A stretch of 64,000 nucleotides of DNA, from NCBI GenBank assembly GCA_965601665.1, contig OZ271833.1:434001-498000 (forward strand). The letters are read 5' to 3'. This document shows, piece after piece, positions 37,701 to 46,099 of the stretch. The position numbers were made by a program, and so were the translations under genes. This DNA comes from JANQNX01 sp965601665 (GTDB taxonomy: Bacteria; Pseudomonadota; Gammaproteobacteria; Eutrophobiales; Eutrophobiaceae). The stretch's first letter is position 1. Each line of letters begins with the position of its first letter. The notes under the pieces were generated by a model, which saw only the letters and a program-made list of their open reading frames with translations, was not told where the DNA came from and did no database searches.

Positions 37701-40700
37701 GTTTCCACAGGTATTGGAGCAGCTCAACCTTGAGAATGAACACCTTGCATCGCAGTTTGCCCAGGGTCGTTTCTGGCAGCCCGATGATGGTAAAGCCTTA
37801 TCCCATGAAGAGGTTATCTTTGGCCAGGTCTGGTTAGGCACATTTATCAGTGATGTGGTCAGCAGTTTTCATATTAAACCGGATGCGGTCATCGGCTACA
37901 GCCTTGGTGAAACCGCCGGCTTTTTTTCGACGCGAACGTGGAAAGCGCGTGATGACATGCTGGAACGTATCAGCAATAGCAAGTTATTTACCGAGGAACT
38001 GGCAGGCCCATGTACTTCCGTTCAGCGTGCCTGGGGAACGAGCGAGCCTGTCGATTGGGCACTCGGCGTGATTAATGCGTCTGCGGCTTCGGTCAGGGGA
38101 GCATTAGCAGACTATTCGCGCGTATACCTGTTAATTGTGAATACACCTAATGAATGTGTCATTGGTGGTGATCGTGAACAGCTACAACAGGCAGTGAATA
38201 AGCTTAATGCGCAATATCATCCGTTGACTGGCGTGACGACGGTGCATTGTGAGGTGGCAGAACCGGTACAACAAGCTTATCGTGATTTGCATATTTTTCC
38301 GACGCAGCCACCCGCGGATGTGACGTTTTATTCCGGCATACGCGGTGGCGCTTATAAAGTGACACAGGATTCAGCAGCGGATTCCATACTGGAGCAGGCA
38401 CTGGCGCCGTTTGACTATACCAGGGTGATCAACAGCGCTTACGACGATGGTGTGCGCCTGTTTATTGAAATGGGCCCGGGCGGCTCTTGTACCCGCATGA
38501 TTGATCAAATACTGGTTGATAAACCGCACTATGCAAAAGCGATTTGTGTAAAAGGGCAAGACAGTGTCACCAACTTATGCCAGGTGCTGGCAAGACTCTA
38601 TGTTGAAGGGGTGCCGTTGCAAGGCCCTGTTTATAATCACGGAGACGCGCAACGTGATGAAAATGCAATTACTGTCACCATCGGTGGTCAACCTTTCAAT
38701 GTGCCGCGGCCGCCGCAGCCTGAACCTGCCGTCGTGCCATTAGCGGTAACGTCGGTTTCCAAACAAGCGGCAACGACAGAGGCAGAACAACCTGAGCCTG
38801 TAGCGATGGTAGCTAACTCGGGTTTGCAACCTTTGATAAACCAGATGCAACAAACGGAGCAGGCGCATGCCCGCGCACAGGAAACGTTTCTTCGGGTTAG
38901 CCAGGGCATGAACGAAACACTGGCGCAGGCACTCAGCATGCAGATGCAGATCCTTGGTAACGAAACCGGGAGTGAAAATTTTCTTGAGAGATCAAGGTTG
39001 CCCTGCACGGATGACTGTTTGGACATAGGAGGTAGAGTAGCGCCGGGAACAGTTACCGATAATCGGAATGTAGAAGAAGTACGTGAGGATTCGTGTACGG
39101 AGCAAACGCAACGGTCTCAGGATAAGCACACCTGTCTTTATAACAAAGACGATTGTCTGGAATTTGCTATCGGTCAGATTGGCAACATGCTTGGCGCTCA
39201 ATTCAGCGACATAGATCAGTTTCCCACACGCGTAAGACTACCTGACGAGCCCCTGATGCTGGTTGACCGCATTATCGAAATTGAAGGTGAGGCTGATTCG
39301 CTACCAGTAAAACAGAATGCCAGTGGCCGCGTCGTTACCGAGCATGATGTTAAACCAGGGGCGTGGTACCTGGACCAGGGACGTATACCCACCTGTATTG
39401 CCGTTGAATCGGGACAGGCGGACCTGTTCCTTTCCGGCTATCTTGGTATTGACCATATTACAAAAGGTATTGCCACCTATCGATTACTGGATGCGCAAAT
39501 TACCTTTCATGGACCCTTGCCGCAGGCAGGCGAAACCATACGCTATGATATTCACATTGAACACTTTTTTCGCCAGGGCGATACATGGTTATTCCGTTTC
39601 AACTTTGAAGGTACTGTCAACGGTCAACCCTTGTTAACAATGACCAATGGCTGTGCCGGTTTTTTTACCCGTCATGAGCTCGATGCAGGGCAGGGTATCG
39701 TGCTTACGACCATGGAGAAGCAACCGGCACAGGGCAAGTTGACAGGCGGTTATAAGCCATTGGTGCCTTTGCAAGTAGAGAGCTTTAGCGACGAACAAAT
39801 GAATGCGCTGCGTAGCGGTGACCTTGCTGGTTGTTTTGGCGGCGAGTTTTCCAATCTTCAACTAACGATGCCTGCCGGTTTGCCCGGTGATCGCATGACA
39901 CTGGTGCATCGGATCCTGAAGATGGACCCTTCCGCGGGGCGTTACGGGCTTGGGCAGATTACAGGCGAAGCGGATATTCATCCTGATGACTGGTTTCTGA
40001 CCTGTCATTTTGTCGATGACCGCGTGATGCCTGGCACACTCATGTATGAATGTTGTCTGCACACACTACGAGTTTACCTTCTGCGTATGGGCTGGGTTGG
40101 AGAGGCCGACCAGTTTGTCTATGAGCCGATCATCGGCGAGATCAGCACTTTAAAATGTCGTGGTCAGGTCATTGAGACAACATCTGCGGTGCAATATGAA
40201 ATTACCTTGAAGGAAATAGGGTACAGGCAGGATGGCACGCCCTATGTGCTGGCCGATGCCTTGATGTACGCCGATCATCGACCGGTTGTGCAAATGAAAA
40301 ATATGTCTGTGCAGCTCACCGGTCTGAACAAGCAAGCACTTGAGAGCTTATGGCGCGATACTGCTTCAGCGGATAGCAAACAGGTGCTGTTCGATAATGA
40401 ATCTATTCTGGCTTTTGCCGTCGGTAACCCTTCCGAGGCCTTCGGTGAACGTTACAAGGTGTTTGATAGCGAACGCAAGATTGCGCGCTTGCCAGGACCA
40501 CCTTATAAATTTCTCGATCGCATCACGTCAATCAAGCATTGTGAGCAGTGGCAACTGCAGGCCGGTGGCGAGATCCTGGCAGAGTACGATGTCCCTCCTG
40601 ACGAGTGGTATTTCGATGAAGACAACCAGCCTTATATGCCATTCGCTGTATTACTGGAGGTAGCCTTGCAACCTTGTGGCTGGCTTGCCGCCTATCTTGG

Positions 40701-41472
40701 TTCGGCGCTAACCAGTGAAACAGATTTATCTTTTCGTAACCTTGGTGGCAAGGCGACACAGTTTATCGATGTTACGCTGGGCATTGGCACGCTGACCACG
40801 CGCGTAAAGATGACCAATGTTTCTCAGTCTGGCGGCATGATCATCCAGAATTTCGACTATGAAATGCAATCCGCAAATGGACTGGTTTACAAGGGTGACA
40901 CCTACTTTGGTTTTTTCTCTAAACAGGCCCTTGCCGACCAGGTTGGTATCAGGGAGGCTACACCATATCAGTACACCGCAGCAGAGCGCCAGCGAGGACA
41001 ATCATTTAGCTACCCGGTTGAAGCGCCATTACCCGGCGACATGATGCGTATGGTGCATGAGATAAGTCTGTTCGTTCCGGATGGCGGCCCTTACGGGAAA
41101 GGTTTTATTGAAGGTAAGGCCAACGTCAATCAAGAGGCCTGGTTTTTCAAGGCACATTTTTATGAAGACCCGGTCTGGCCGGGCTCGCTGGGTTTGGAAT
41201 CATTCTTGCAGCTATTAAAAGTTGTTGCTAAACAGCGCTGGCAGCAGCTAACAAGTCATAACTATACATTTGAAAGTATTGCGCTAAACCAGCGCCACGA
41301 ATGGATATACCGCGGCCAGATATTGCCAACAGACAGACAAGTGACGGTTCAGGCGGTCATCAAGGACGTAGATGACAATAATATGGCAGTTACAGCAGAT
41401 GGTTTTTTGACGGTTGATGGTCGAATTATCTATCAGATGAAGGATTTTGCGCTTAGAATACGAGAACCATGA
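34789..41472 (+). CDS. pfaC: PUFA synthase subunit PfaC type with built-in AT: KS-CLF-AT-DH-DH
   Basis: 2227 residues. Domains: active ketosynthase 5-450 (Cys190 in DAACASS, His324 in HGTGT, His363 in NVGH); chain-length-factor-like ketosynthase about 460-860 whose active-site Cys is replaced by Glu (VSAEETSG, Glu652); acyltransferase about 947-1270 (Ser1038 in GYSLGE), equivalent to separate PfaB of marine systems; then two FabA-like dehydratase regions, about 1475-1850 (His1740 in TCHFVDDRVMPG) and 1896-2227 (His2123 in KAHFYEDPVWPG). This order matches myxobacterial Pfa3 but stops before the AGPAT domain found there. The start is a TTG without a clear ribosome binding site. The TGA overlaps the oleA ATG (ATGA at 41469-41472). 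Confidence 0.94.
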   Translation: MSQNSKIAIVGIGGVFPGAKDLEQFWQNIITATDAAIDVGEDRWRLQPDELYSSGLAPDRVNSRRACLVENFQFEPAGLHVDASLLQRLDPMYQILLHAGRDAWNDANTTSLDLHRVGIIIGNIVLPTESSSQYSDDIFKHLFEQQLFDSNIADNLNTEALNRYVAGLPGGLLASALGLGGGAYTLDAACASSLYSLKYAIDELRAGRRDAMLAGGVSRPDSLYTQMGFSQLNAISKTGRCSPFDSKADGLVVGEGAGIFVLKRLEDALEQGDHIYATIAGVGLSNDIEGNIMSPDSEGQLRAMLSAYEQAGWQPNAVQHVECHGTGTPKGDGVEFNSLQTLWQKYQVSGDCVIGSVKSNVGHLLTAAGAAALMKTLLAMKHATLPPTANFASASDKLDLDNSPFRILQQAEPWETGSTARRAAISGFGFGGINAHVLLEQYSAQDHSSDVVISSPTQNGDIAIVGMDSRLGPWHDQWAFATACLQGPDQKPTTPNNWWGDDTGSHRGYQIDDISIQLGRYRIPPAELKEMLPQQLLMLEVAANALADAGLTEMTSEQQVRSGVYIGIALDMNTTNFHFRWMQHNYARDWLKRLGLRLTDAELEAWIKDLRTACGPALSANRTMGALGGIVASRIARAFRIGGPSFTVSAEETSGLRALESGMRALQQGELDQVVVGAVDLASELRAVKSQSELADLDCVADGATAFILKRYDDAVRDGDRIYALVNGIGSASLGGETDQITQHEVTIAAMQDACTDANIHLDSIDQVFNAADTDVAPVPALQKATSNAFPLGHSGAANSLFAVAQAVASLYYRVQPAVNNVRQASHWLKDRAGGPRRCLVNAVSIDGNCMSVLLEQADAASPQLALHGKLFFFSAADKAGLLQQVNNTSFTATTDTNSDAACKAAVLARDAAEFELACRKLIEAINKDSAIDDGQCFYTTSPLYAEGKIAFVYPGSGNHFYGMGQDLGLAFPQVLEQLNLENEHLASQFAQGRFWQPDDGKALSHEEVIFGQVWLGTFISDVVSSFHIKPDAVIGYSLGETAGFFSTRTWKARDDMLERISNSKLFTEELAGPCTSVQRAWGTSEPVDWALGVINASAASVRGALADYSRVYLLIVNTPNECVIGGDREQLQQAVNKLNAQYHPLTGVTTVHCEVAEPVQQAYRDLHIFPTQPPADVTFYSGIRGGAYKVTQDSAADSILEQALAPFDYTRVINSAYDDGVRLFIEMGPGGSCTRMIDQILVDKPHYAKAICVKGQDSVTNLCQVLARLYVEGVPLQGPVYNHGDAQRDENAITVTIGGQPFNVPRPPQPEPAVVPLAVTSVSKQAATTEAEQPEPVAMVANSGLQPLINQMQQTEQAHARAQETFLRVSQGMNETLAQALSMQMQILGNETGSENFLERSRLPCTDDCLDIGGRVAPGTVTDNRNVEEVREDSCTEQTQRSQDKHTCLYNKDDCLEFAIGQIGNMLGAQFSDIDQFPTRVRLPDEPLMLVDRIIEIEGEADSLPVKQNASGRVVTEHDVKPGAWYLDQGRIPTCIAVESGQADLFLSGYLGIDHITKGIATYRLLDAQITFHGPLPQAGETIRYDIHIEHFFRQGDTWLFRFNFEGTVNGQPLLTMTNGCAGFFTRHELDAGQGIVLTTMEKQPAQGKLTGGYKPLVPLQVESFSDEQMNALRSGDLAGCFGGEFSNLQLTMPAGLPGDRMTLVHRILKMDPSAGRYGLGQITGEADIHPDDWFLTCHFVDDRVMPGTLMYECCLHTLRVYLLRMGWVGEADQFVYEPIIGEISTLKCRGQVIETTSAVQYEITLKEIGYRQDGTPYVLADALMYADHRPVVQMKNMSVQLTGLNKQALESLWRDTASADSKQVLFDNESILAFAVGNPSEAFGERYKVFDSERKIARLPGPPYKFLDRITSIKHCEQWQLQAGGEILAEYDVPPDEWYFDEDNQPYMPFAVLLEVALQPCGWLAAYLGSALTSETDLSFRNLGGKATQFIDVTLGIGTLTTRVKMTNVSQSGGMIIQNFDYEMQSANGLVYKGDTYFGFFSKQALADQVGIREATPYQYTAAERQRGQSFSYPVEAPLPGDMMRMVHEISLFVPDGGPYGKGFIEGKANVNQEAWFFKAHFYEDPVWPGSLGLESFLQLLKVVAKQRWQQLTSHNYTFESIALNQRHEWIYRGQILPTDRQVTVQAVIKDVDDNNMAVTADGFLTVDGRIIYQMKDFALRIREP

Positions 41473-42668
41473 AATATAACAGAGTCGTGATGGAGTCCAT
41501 CGGCTACGAGCTTCCGCCCGTTGTTGTGACTTCCGAGGATCTTGAAAAGCGTTTACTGCCCATGTATGAGGCCTTGCATATTGCGCCTGGCCAATTAGAG
41601 GCGTTGACGGGCATCAGTGAGCGTCGCTGGTGGGAAGAGGGGCACAGCCTGTCAGATGGCGCTGCTCATTCAGCGCGCAAGGCACTCGAACAGTCAAACG
41701 TGGAAGCCAGGGATATAGAAACACTGATTTACAGCGGCGTTTGCCGCGAGAATTTTGAACCGGCCACTGCCTGCGCCGTCGCTGCCCAGCTTGGCATCAG
41801 TGATGATGCTAACATCTATGATATTTCCAATGCGTGTCTTGGCACAATGAACGGCATTATTGATATTGCCAACCGTATCGAACTCAAGCAAATCCGCGCC
41901 GGTATGGTGGTCTCCTGCGAGACGTCACGTGAAATCGTGGAAATCATGATTAAGCGTATGTTGAAGGATAAGACGATGGAAATGTTCACCAGCTCACTGG
42001 CCACGCTAACAGGCGGTTCCGGGGCCGCCGCTGTGCTGTTAACAGATGGCTCATTTGGCAATCCGCATCCGCATCGGCTGATTGGTGGTGCTAACCAGGC
42101 GGCGCCGGAACATCACAAGTTATGTCGCTGGGGAATTTCAATGGCCCCGCAAACGATTGGCGACCTGATGTTTTCACCTGATAAGTTACTTGCAGCGATC
42201 GATCAGGTAATGGAGCCTGATACGATTCCATCTGTTATGCGTGAAGCCATGTCGAGCGAAAAGTTACCACCGGCACTGTCCAGCATCATGCCCAAGGACA
42301 CGTTGCCTAATGCTGTGTCAGAATTTATGTCGACTGACTCGGTGTCGGTACTGAAACATGGGGCACGCCTTGGTGTTAAGACATGGGGTTCATTCCTGAC
42401 CAAGATGGGATGGGCACGTGACCAGGTTGACAAGGTTATTTGTCACCAGGTTGGCGAGGGGCATCGTGATACCATACTGAAAGAACTGGGAATTGCCCCG
42501 GAGAAAGATTTTAGTACCTACAAGTATCTCGGTAACATCGGCACGGTATCGGTGCCGTTGACTGCCGCAATTGCTGAACAGCGTCAATTCCTTAAGGAGG
42601 GCGACCGCGTCAGTTTTCTTGGCATCGGTAGCGGCCTTAACTGTATGATGCTGGGTTGGGAATGGTAG
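41469..42668 (+). CDS. oleA: OleA-type thiolase, head-to-head acyl condensation
   Basis: 399 residues of the ketoacyl synthase III / thiolase superfamily. OleA joins two fatty acyl thioesters to a 2-alkyl-3-ketoacid. Catalytic Cys123 lies in ISNACLGTMNG, and Glu97 in CRENFEPATA sits 26 residues before it, the same spacing as Glu117/Cys143 in Xanthomonas OleA; the His (CHQVGEGHRD) and Asn (YLGNIGTVSVP) are present. It is about 50-60 residues longer than known OleA because of a fourfold 13-residue repeat at 242-293. Translation is coupled to pfaC by an ATGA overlap, and a strong terminator follows the gene. OleB, C and D are encoded 2.5 kb downstream. Confidence 0.92.
   Translation: MKYNRVVMESIGYELPPVVVTSEDLEKRLLPMYEALHIAPGQLEALTGISERRWWEEGHSLSDGAAHSARKALEQSNVEARDIETLIYSGVCRENFEPATACAVAAQLGISDDANIYDISNACLGTMNGIIDIANRIELKQIRAGMVVSCETSREIVEIMIKRMLKDKTMEMFTSSLATLTGGSGAAAVLLTDGSFGNPHPHRLIGGANQAAPEHHKLCRWGISMAPQTIGDLMFSPDKLLAAIDQVMEPDTIPSVMREAMSSEKLPPALSSIMPKDTLPNAVSEFMSTDSVSVLKHGARLGVKTWGSFLTKMGWARDQVDKVICHQVGEGHRDTILKELGIAPEKDFSTYKYLGNIGTVSVPLTAAIAEQRQFLKEGDRVSFLGIGSGLNCMMLGWEW
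42192..42347 (+). repeat. Four in-frame 39-base repeats inside oleA
   Basis: Units at 42192-42230, 42231-42269, 42270-42308 and 42309-42347 encode AAIDQVMEPDTIP, SVMREAMSSEKLP, PALSSIMPKDTLP and NAVSEFMSTDSVS. Position 7 is always Met and the hydrophobic spacing is constant. The fourth unit corresponds to the normal OleA segment (MSTD...VLKHG); the first three appear to be diverged duplications of it. Confidence 0.75.
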
Positions 42669-42701
42669 TTACGTTACGGCATTAACTAATTTAAATGGAA
42701 A

Positions 42702-42730
42702 GGGGACAGCGTTGCTGTCCCCTTTTTTTT
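42702..42730 (+). terminator. Strong bidirectional terminator after oleA
   Basis: GGGGACAGC, loop GTT, GCTGTCCCC, then eight T: a perfect 9-base stem. It ends the pfaC-oleA transcript and, with A residues on the other side, can also end the leftward gene whose stop codon at 42729 lies in its T-run. It implies that oleBCD need their own promoter. Confidence 0.95.
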
Positions 42731-44333
42731 ACGTGCCAAAACGGTTAAAGAAGTTGTTATTCCAAATCTTGTAAATGGTCGTCGTACCACTGACTTCATT
42801 GGTGACAATCAGCAATGGCAGCCTGATAGGGCTGTCTTTCGCAGGGATGAACAACAAACCTTCCGGACCCAGGTCACCGGCTGTACCCAGTTCAGCATCT
42901 CCGGAAAAGTCACGATTGTTAATATAGGTTTGAAACTGTGGTGCGACAGGGTTGGTGATGTCATAAACTGCGATACCACCGTGGCGCTCAAAACCGATGA
43001 ATGCATAGCTCTTTCCGCGAATCGTGCCAACGGTGATACCTTCCGGTTCAATCCCCTTGTCGTCACTGCGATTATCGAATGAGCCATTTTCGTCGTTGGT
43101 AGAGTTAAAATCCTCGGGGCTCACCAACGCTATCAAGCGCTCAAAATCAGAACCGGAGTCATAAACCATTTCACCGGCCGAATTCAGGATAGAAAATGAA
43201 CGTGCTCCGTAAGAATGAATCATGTCGATGTCGCCATCGTCATCCATATCACCGGTGGCCGTGGTTGAGTTCAGTCTGCCCAGGTTCTCATCCTGCTGAA
43301 GCGAGGCTGCATCCGGATAAGCATCAGGATCGAGGTTCAATCCACCAACACGTTCTTCTTCGCTAAAGCCATCATAATCACGGGCATCACCCTCGTTAGC
43401 AATAACAAGGTAGGTTTCACCATCGACTTCATAGGAAGCGATTGCATCCGGTTGATACATACCGACAACCGGCCATGTCGTAATATTGATTGCACCATCA
43501 CGGTTGCTCACATCCATCGCATTCTGGATCACACTATGAAACTTGGTGCCCAGTGGTACCAGATCAGTAACTGTTGCGCTGGCGATATCAACGATAGCAA
43601 TGCCGTTATTTTCCTGAAGTGTTACCCATGCTGTACTGGAGTCGGCAGATACGGCGATATACTCTGGCTCGAGGTCCTGCGCGACACTGGCTCCGGGGCC
43701 AAAGATACGAATAGGGCGGACATCGGTACCATTAAATGCTGTGAAATCAGCGGTACTGACATCGGCATCAGTCAAACCAGTTATACCACCGCTGATATCG
43801 ATAATGCTGATACTGCCTTCAGGGTCTATCAGGTAATCGTCATCCGGCTCACCCTCGTTGGCAACCAGGATCTTGCTGCCATCAGGGGTAAACGTCACCA
43901 TGTCCGGGAGCGGTCCCGCCTGTAACTGGTTAAGAAAATTGCCACGCGTATCGAAAAAGACAACGGCACCAGGCTCCTGAGCAGGATCTGATTCAACAGC
44001 GACAGCGACAATGCCATCTTTGACGGCTACGCTGTTAACACCGTCACCATATGGAGAAAGATCAATTGTCGCTCGCAGCCTCGGCTTGAATACATTGCGT
44101 ATACTGACAATGTCCACTGTGTTTTCATTGGCATTGGTGATAAATAATCGTTTTCTTCTTGGATCATAAGCCGCTATCTCAGCAGCGCCTTCATCAAAGA
44201 TACCGGTTTCATAGGTACCTGTTATAAACAATGATAAATCGGAATTGGCGGAAAATCGGGTTACGTCGGCGTTGACAGCCATTGAGGAAGCCATGATCGA
44301 CGCACCGATTACGGTACGTTTAAAGAGTTGCAT
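42729..44333 (-). CDS. Exported beta-propeller protein, choice-of-anchor I type
   Basis: 534 residues with a signal peptide (cleavage likely after MAVNA) and a seven-bladed-propeller-like series of repeats: FITNANENTVDIVSI, ILVANEGEPDDDYLIDPEGSISIIDI, WVTLQENNGIAIVDI, LVIANEGDARDYDGF, GIEPEGITVGTIRGKSYAFIGFERHGGIAVYDI. This is the pattern of the choice-of-anchor I family, often annotated near alkaline phosphatases. An Asp-rich loop (TGDMDDDGDIDMI) could bind calcium. It is encoded between oleA and oleB on the opposite strand and has no evident link with olefin synthesis. Function unknown. Confidence 0.8.
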   Translation of the reverse strand: MQLFKRTVIGASIMASSMAVNADVTRFSANSDLSLFITGTYETGIFDEGAAEIAAYDPRRKRLFITNANENTVDIVSIRNVFKPRLRATIDLSPYGDGVNSVAVKDGIVAVAVESDPAQEPGAVVFFDTRGNFLNQLQAGPLPDMVTFTPDGSKILVANEGEPDDDYLIDPEGSISIIDISGGITGLTDADVSTADFTAFNGTDVRPIRIFGPGASVAQDLEPEYIAVSADSSTAWVTLQENNGIAIVDIASATVTDLVPLGTKFHSVIQNAMDVSNRDGAINITTWPVVGMYQPDAIASYEVDGETYLVIANEGDARDYDGFSEEERVGGLNLDPDAYPDAASLQQDENLGRLNSTTATGDMDDDGDIDMIHSYGARSFSILNSAGEMVYDSGSDFERLIALVSPEDFNSTNDENGSFDNRSDDKGIEPEGITVGTIRGKSYAFIGFERHGGIAVYDITNPVAPQFQTYINNRDFSGDAELGTAGDLGPEGLLFIPAKDSPIRLPLLIVTNEVSGTTTIYKIWNNNFFNRFGT

Positions 44334-44536
44334 TATCCCCTCCAGGAAAGCGTGATTTTTATTTCATCAGGAGAGGAAAATTTAACGGGACTTTATTGCT
44401 TGTGTATGAAGTGAATACTGCAGTTCAATGAAAGAAAGATGACAACAGTTAACAGGTTGGGTTAAGCAACAACAAGCTAACAGCCAAAAACAAGTGCACG
44501 ACATCCATGTCGTCGGTTACATCGGCTACTAATGTG

Positions 44537-45007
44537 TTAGAACATGCCTTTTATACTTGTCACACCTGCTTCAAAAATGCCGTCGATTACGCCCTGTGCT
44601 TCCTCATCTGTCGCATCTTTGGCCTTAAAGCGCGCACTCCAGGTGATGGTGGTTGAGCTGGCATCACCCGTTGCAGCAAACGTGGCCTTGTAGGTTTTTA
44701 CCGGCAATGGACTTTTCTTAATATAGTAAGAATAATTCGTGCCTTCGGCGCCGGCATGCTTCTCTGAAATTGTGCCACCCTCGCCAAGAGTTAATGTGCG
44801 GTACATGCTGCCATGATCGTCATAGGCCTCACACTTGGCTATGGCCGGGTGCCATTCCTGTATGGCACAGAAACCACCGACTTTTGCCCAGACCTGCTCC
44901 AGTCCGGTGTCGATCGTGACGGTTTTTTCAACTGTAATAAAATCTGCAGCATATGTGTTCATGCTTGCGCCCAGCAGCAGCGCGGGCAGCCATTTGGTAA
45001 TATGCAT
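44537..45007 (-). CDS. Exported SRPBCC-family (START-like) protein
   Basis: 156 residues from the ATG at 45005-45007, giving a signal peptide (MHITKWLPALLLGASMNTYA). The mature part has the SRPBCC pattern: an N-terminal strand with VWAKVGGFCAIQEWHPAI, then CEAYDD, TLTLGEGGTISEKHA and a long C-terminal helix. The fold makes a hydrophobic cavity and many members bind lipids or polyketides. The longer frame from 45070 would hide the signal peptide and is rejected. It is divergent from oleB with about 200 bases between. A role in binding the Ole product in the periplasm is possible but unsupported beyond position. Confidence 0.75.
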   Translation of the reverse strand: MHITKWLPALLLGASMNTYAADFITVEKTVTIDTGLEQVWAKVGGFCAIQEWHPAIAKCEAYDDHGSMYRTLTLGEGGTISEKHAGAEGTNYSYYIKKSPLPVKTYKATFAATGDASSTTITWSARFKAKDATDEEAQGVIDGIFEAGVTSIKGMF

Positions 45008-45211
45008 CCTGGTTCCTCTTGTAGATATTAAAAGACGCGCATCATACAGAAATACGGGTAGATTCGGCATGGGAAAACATCACATTATTCCTATGTAAAC
45101 GTCGTTTATCGTTGTTTTCTTGAAGGCATTCCGGATCGTTTGGTACTGTCACTGGATTCCAGTAAACTATGCTATTTTTAGCGCTATATTTTCCAGCGAT
45201 AACAATAATTT

Positions 45212-46099
45212 ATGCTGCCTGCTGATTACCCTGCCAAATACTCGAAAACCACCACCATCAACGGCCGCAAGATGCATTTTCTTGAGGCAAACAGCAACCA
45301 GGGCGAAGCGGTCATTATGATCCACGGCAACCCGAGCTGGTCGTTATATTTTCGCGGTCTGTTTAACGCCTTGTCTGATCAGTATCACTGTGTGGTGCCG
45401 GATCATATCGGCATGGGGCTCTCTGAAAAGCCAGCCGATGATTACTCATTCACCCTACAGCAGCGTGTTGACGATCTTGATGCCTTGCTGACAGAGCTTG
45501 ATGTTAACGAAAACCTGACCCTTGTCGTTCACGACTGGGGCGGCATGATTGGCCTTGCCTATGCAACCCGTTACCCGGATCGCATCAAGCGCCTGGTTAT
45601 ATCCAACACGGCGGGATTCCTGATCCCCGCCGGTAAAGACATTCCATGGCAATTAAAGCTCAGCCGCACACCGCTCATTGGAAAACTGGCTATTCAGGGA
45701 TTGAATGCTTTTTGTCGCGGCGCCGTGAAAGATTGCGTAACGCGCAAGCCCATGTCCGCCGACGTGGCTGCAGCCTATCTATCTCCTTATGATAGTTGGG
45801 CCAGGCGTCTCGCGGTTTTACGCTTCGTTGAGGATATACCATTGGATTCCTCGCATGTATCCTATGATTTGGTCAGCAGCGTGGATAAACAACTGGGACA
45901 GTTTGCTTCAATCCCGATACTGATTTGCTGGGGCATGAATGACTTTGTATTCGATGCAGACTTTCTGCATGAATGGCGGCGCCGTTTCCCGGATGCGGAA
46001 TATCATGAATACGATGCTGGACACTATCTATTGGAAGACGCGGGCGCGGATGTTATTCCAGTGATAAAAAACTTCCTGCAACAGCAGCCTGTAACATGA
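45212..46099 (+). CDS. oleB: OleB-type alpha/beta hydrolase (beta-lactone decarboxylase)
   Basis: 295 residues of the haloalkane-dehalogenase-like alpha/beta hydrolases. OleB converts the beta-lactone made by OleC to an olefin and CO2. The oxyanion segment IHGNPSWS, nucleophile Asp108 in VVHDWGGMIG, acid in CWGMNDFVFD and the C-terminal His in YDAGHYLLEDAG are visible. An Asp nucleophile instead of Ser fits OleB. The ATG at 45212 has no obvious ribosome binding site. The gene overlaps oleC by four bases. Separate OleB and OleC proteins, rather than a fused OleBC, are the usual gammaproteobacterial arrangement. Confidence 0.9.
   Translation: MLPADYPAKYSKTTTINGRKMHFLEANSNQGEAVIMIHGNPSWSLYFRGLFNALSDQYHCVVPDHIGMGLSEKPADDYSFTLQQRVDDLDALLTELDVNENLTLVVHDWGGMIGLAYATRYPDRIKRLVISNTAGFLIPAGKDIPWQLKLSRTPLIGKLAIQGLNAFCRGAVKDCVTRKPMSADVAAAYLSPYDSWARRLAVLRFVEDIPLDSSHVSYDLVSSVDKQLGQFASIPILICWGMNDFVFDADFLHEWRRRFPDAEYHEYDAGHYLLEDAGADVIPVIKNFLQQQPVT

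Noticed and set aside
44498..44513. Palindrome ACGACAT-CC-ATGTCGT between two leftward genes
   Set aside because: Perfect but short, no T-run and no repeat elsewhere in the window, so no function can be supported.
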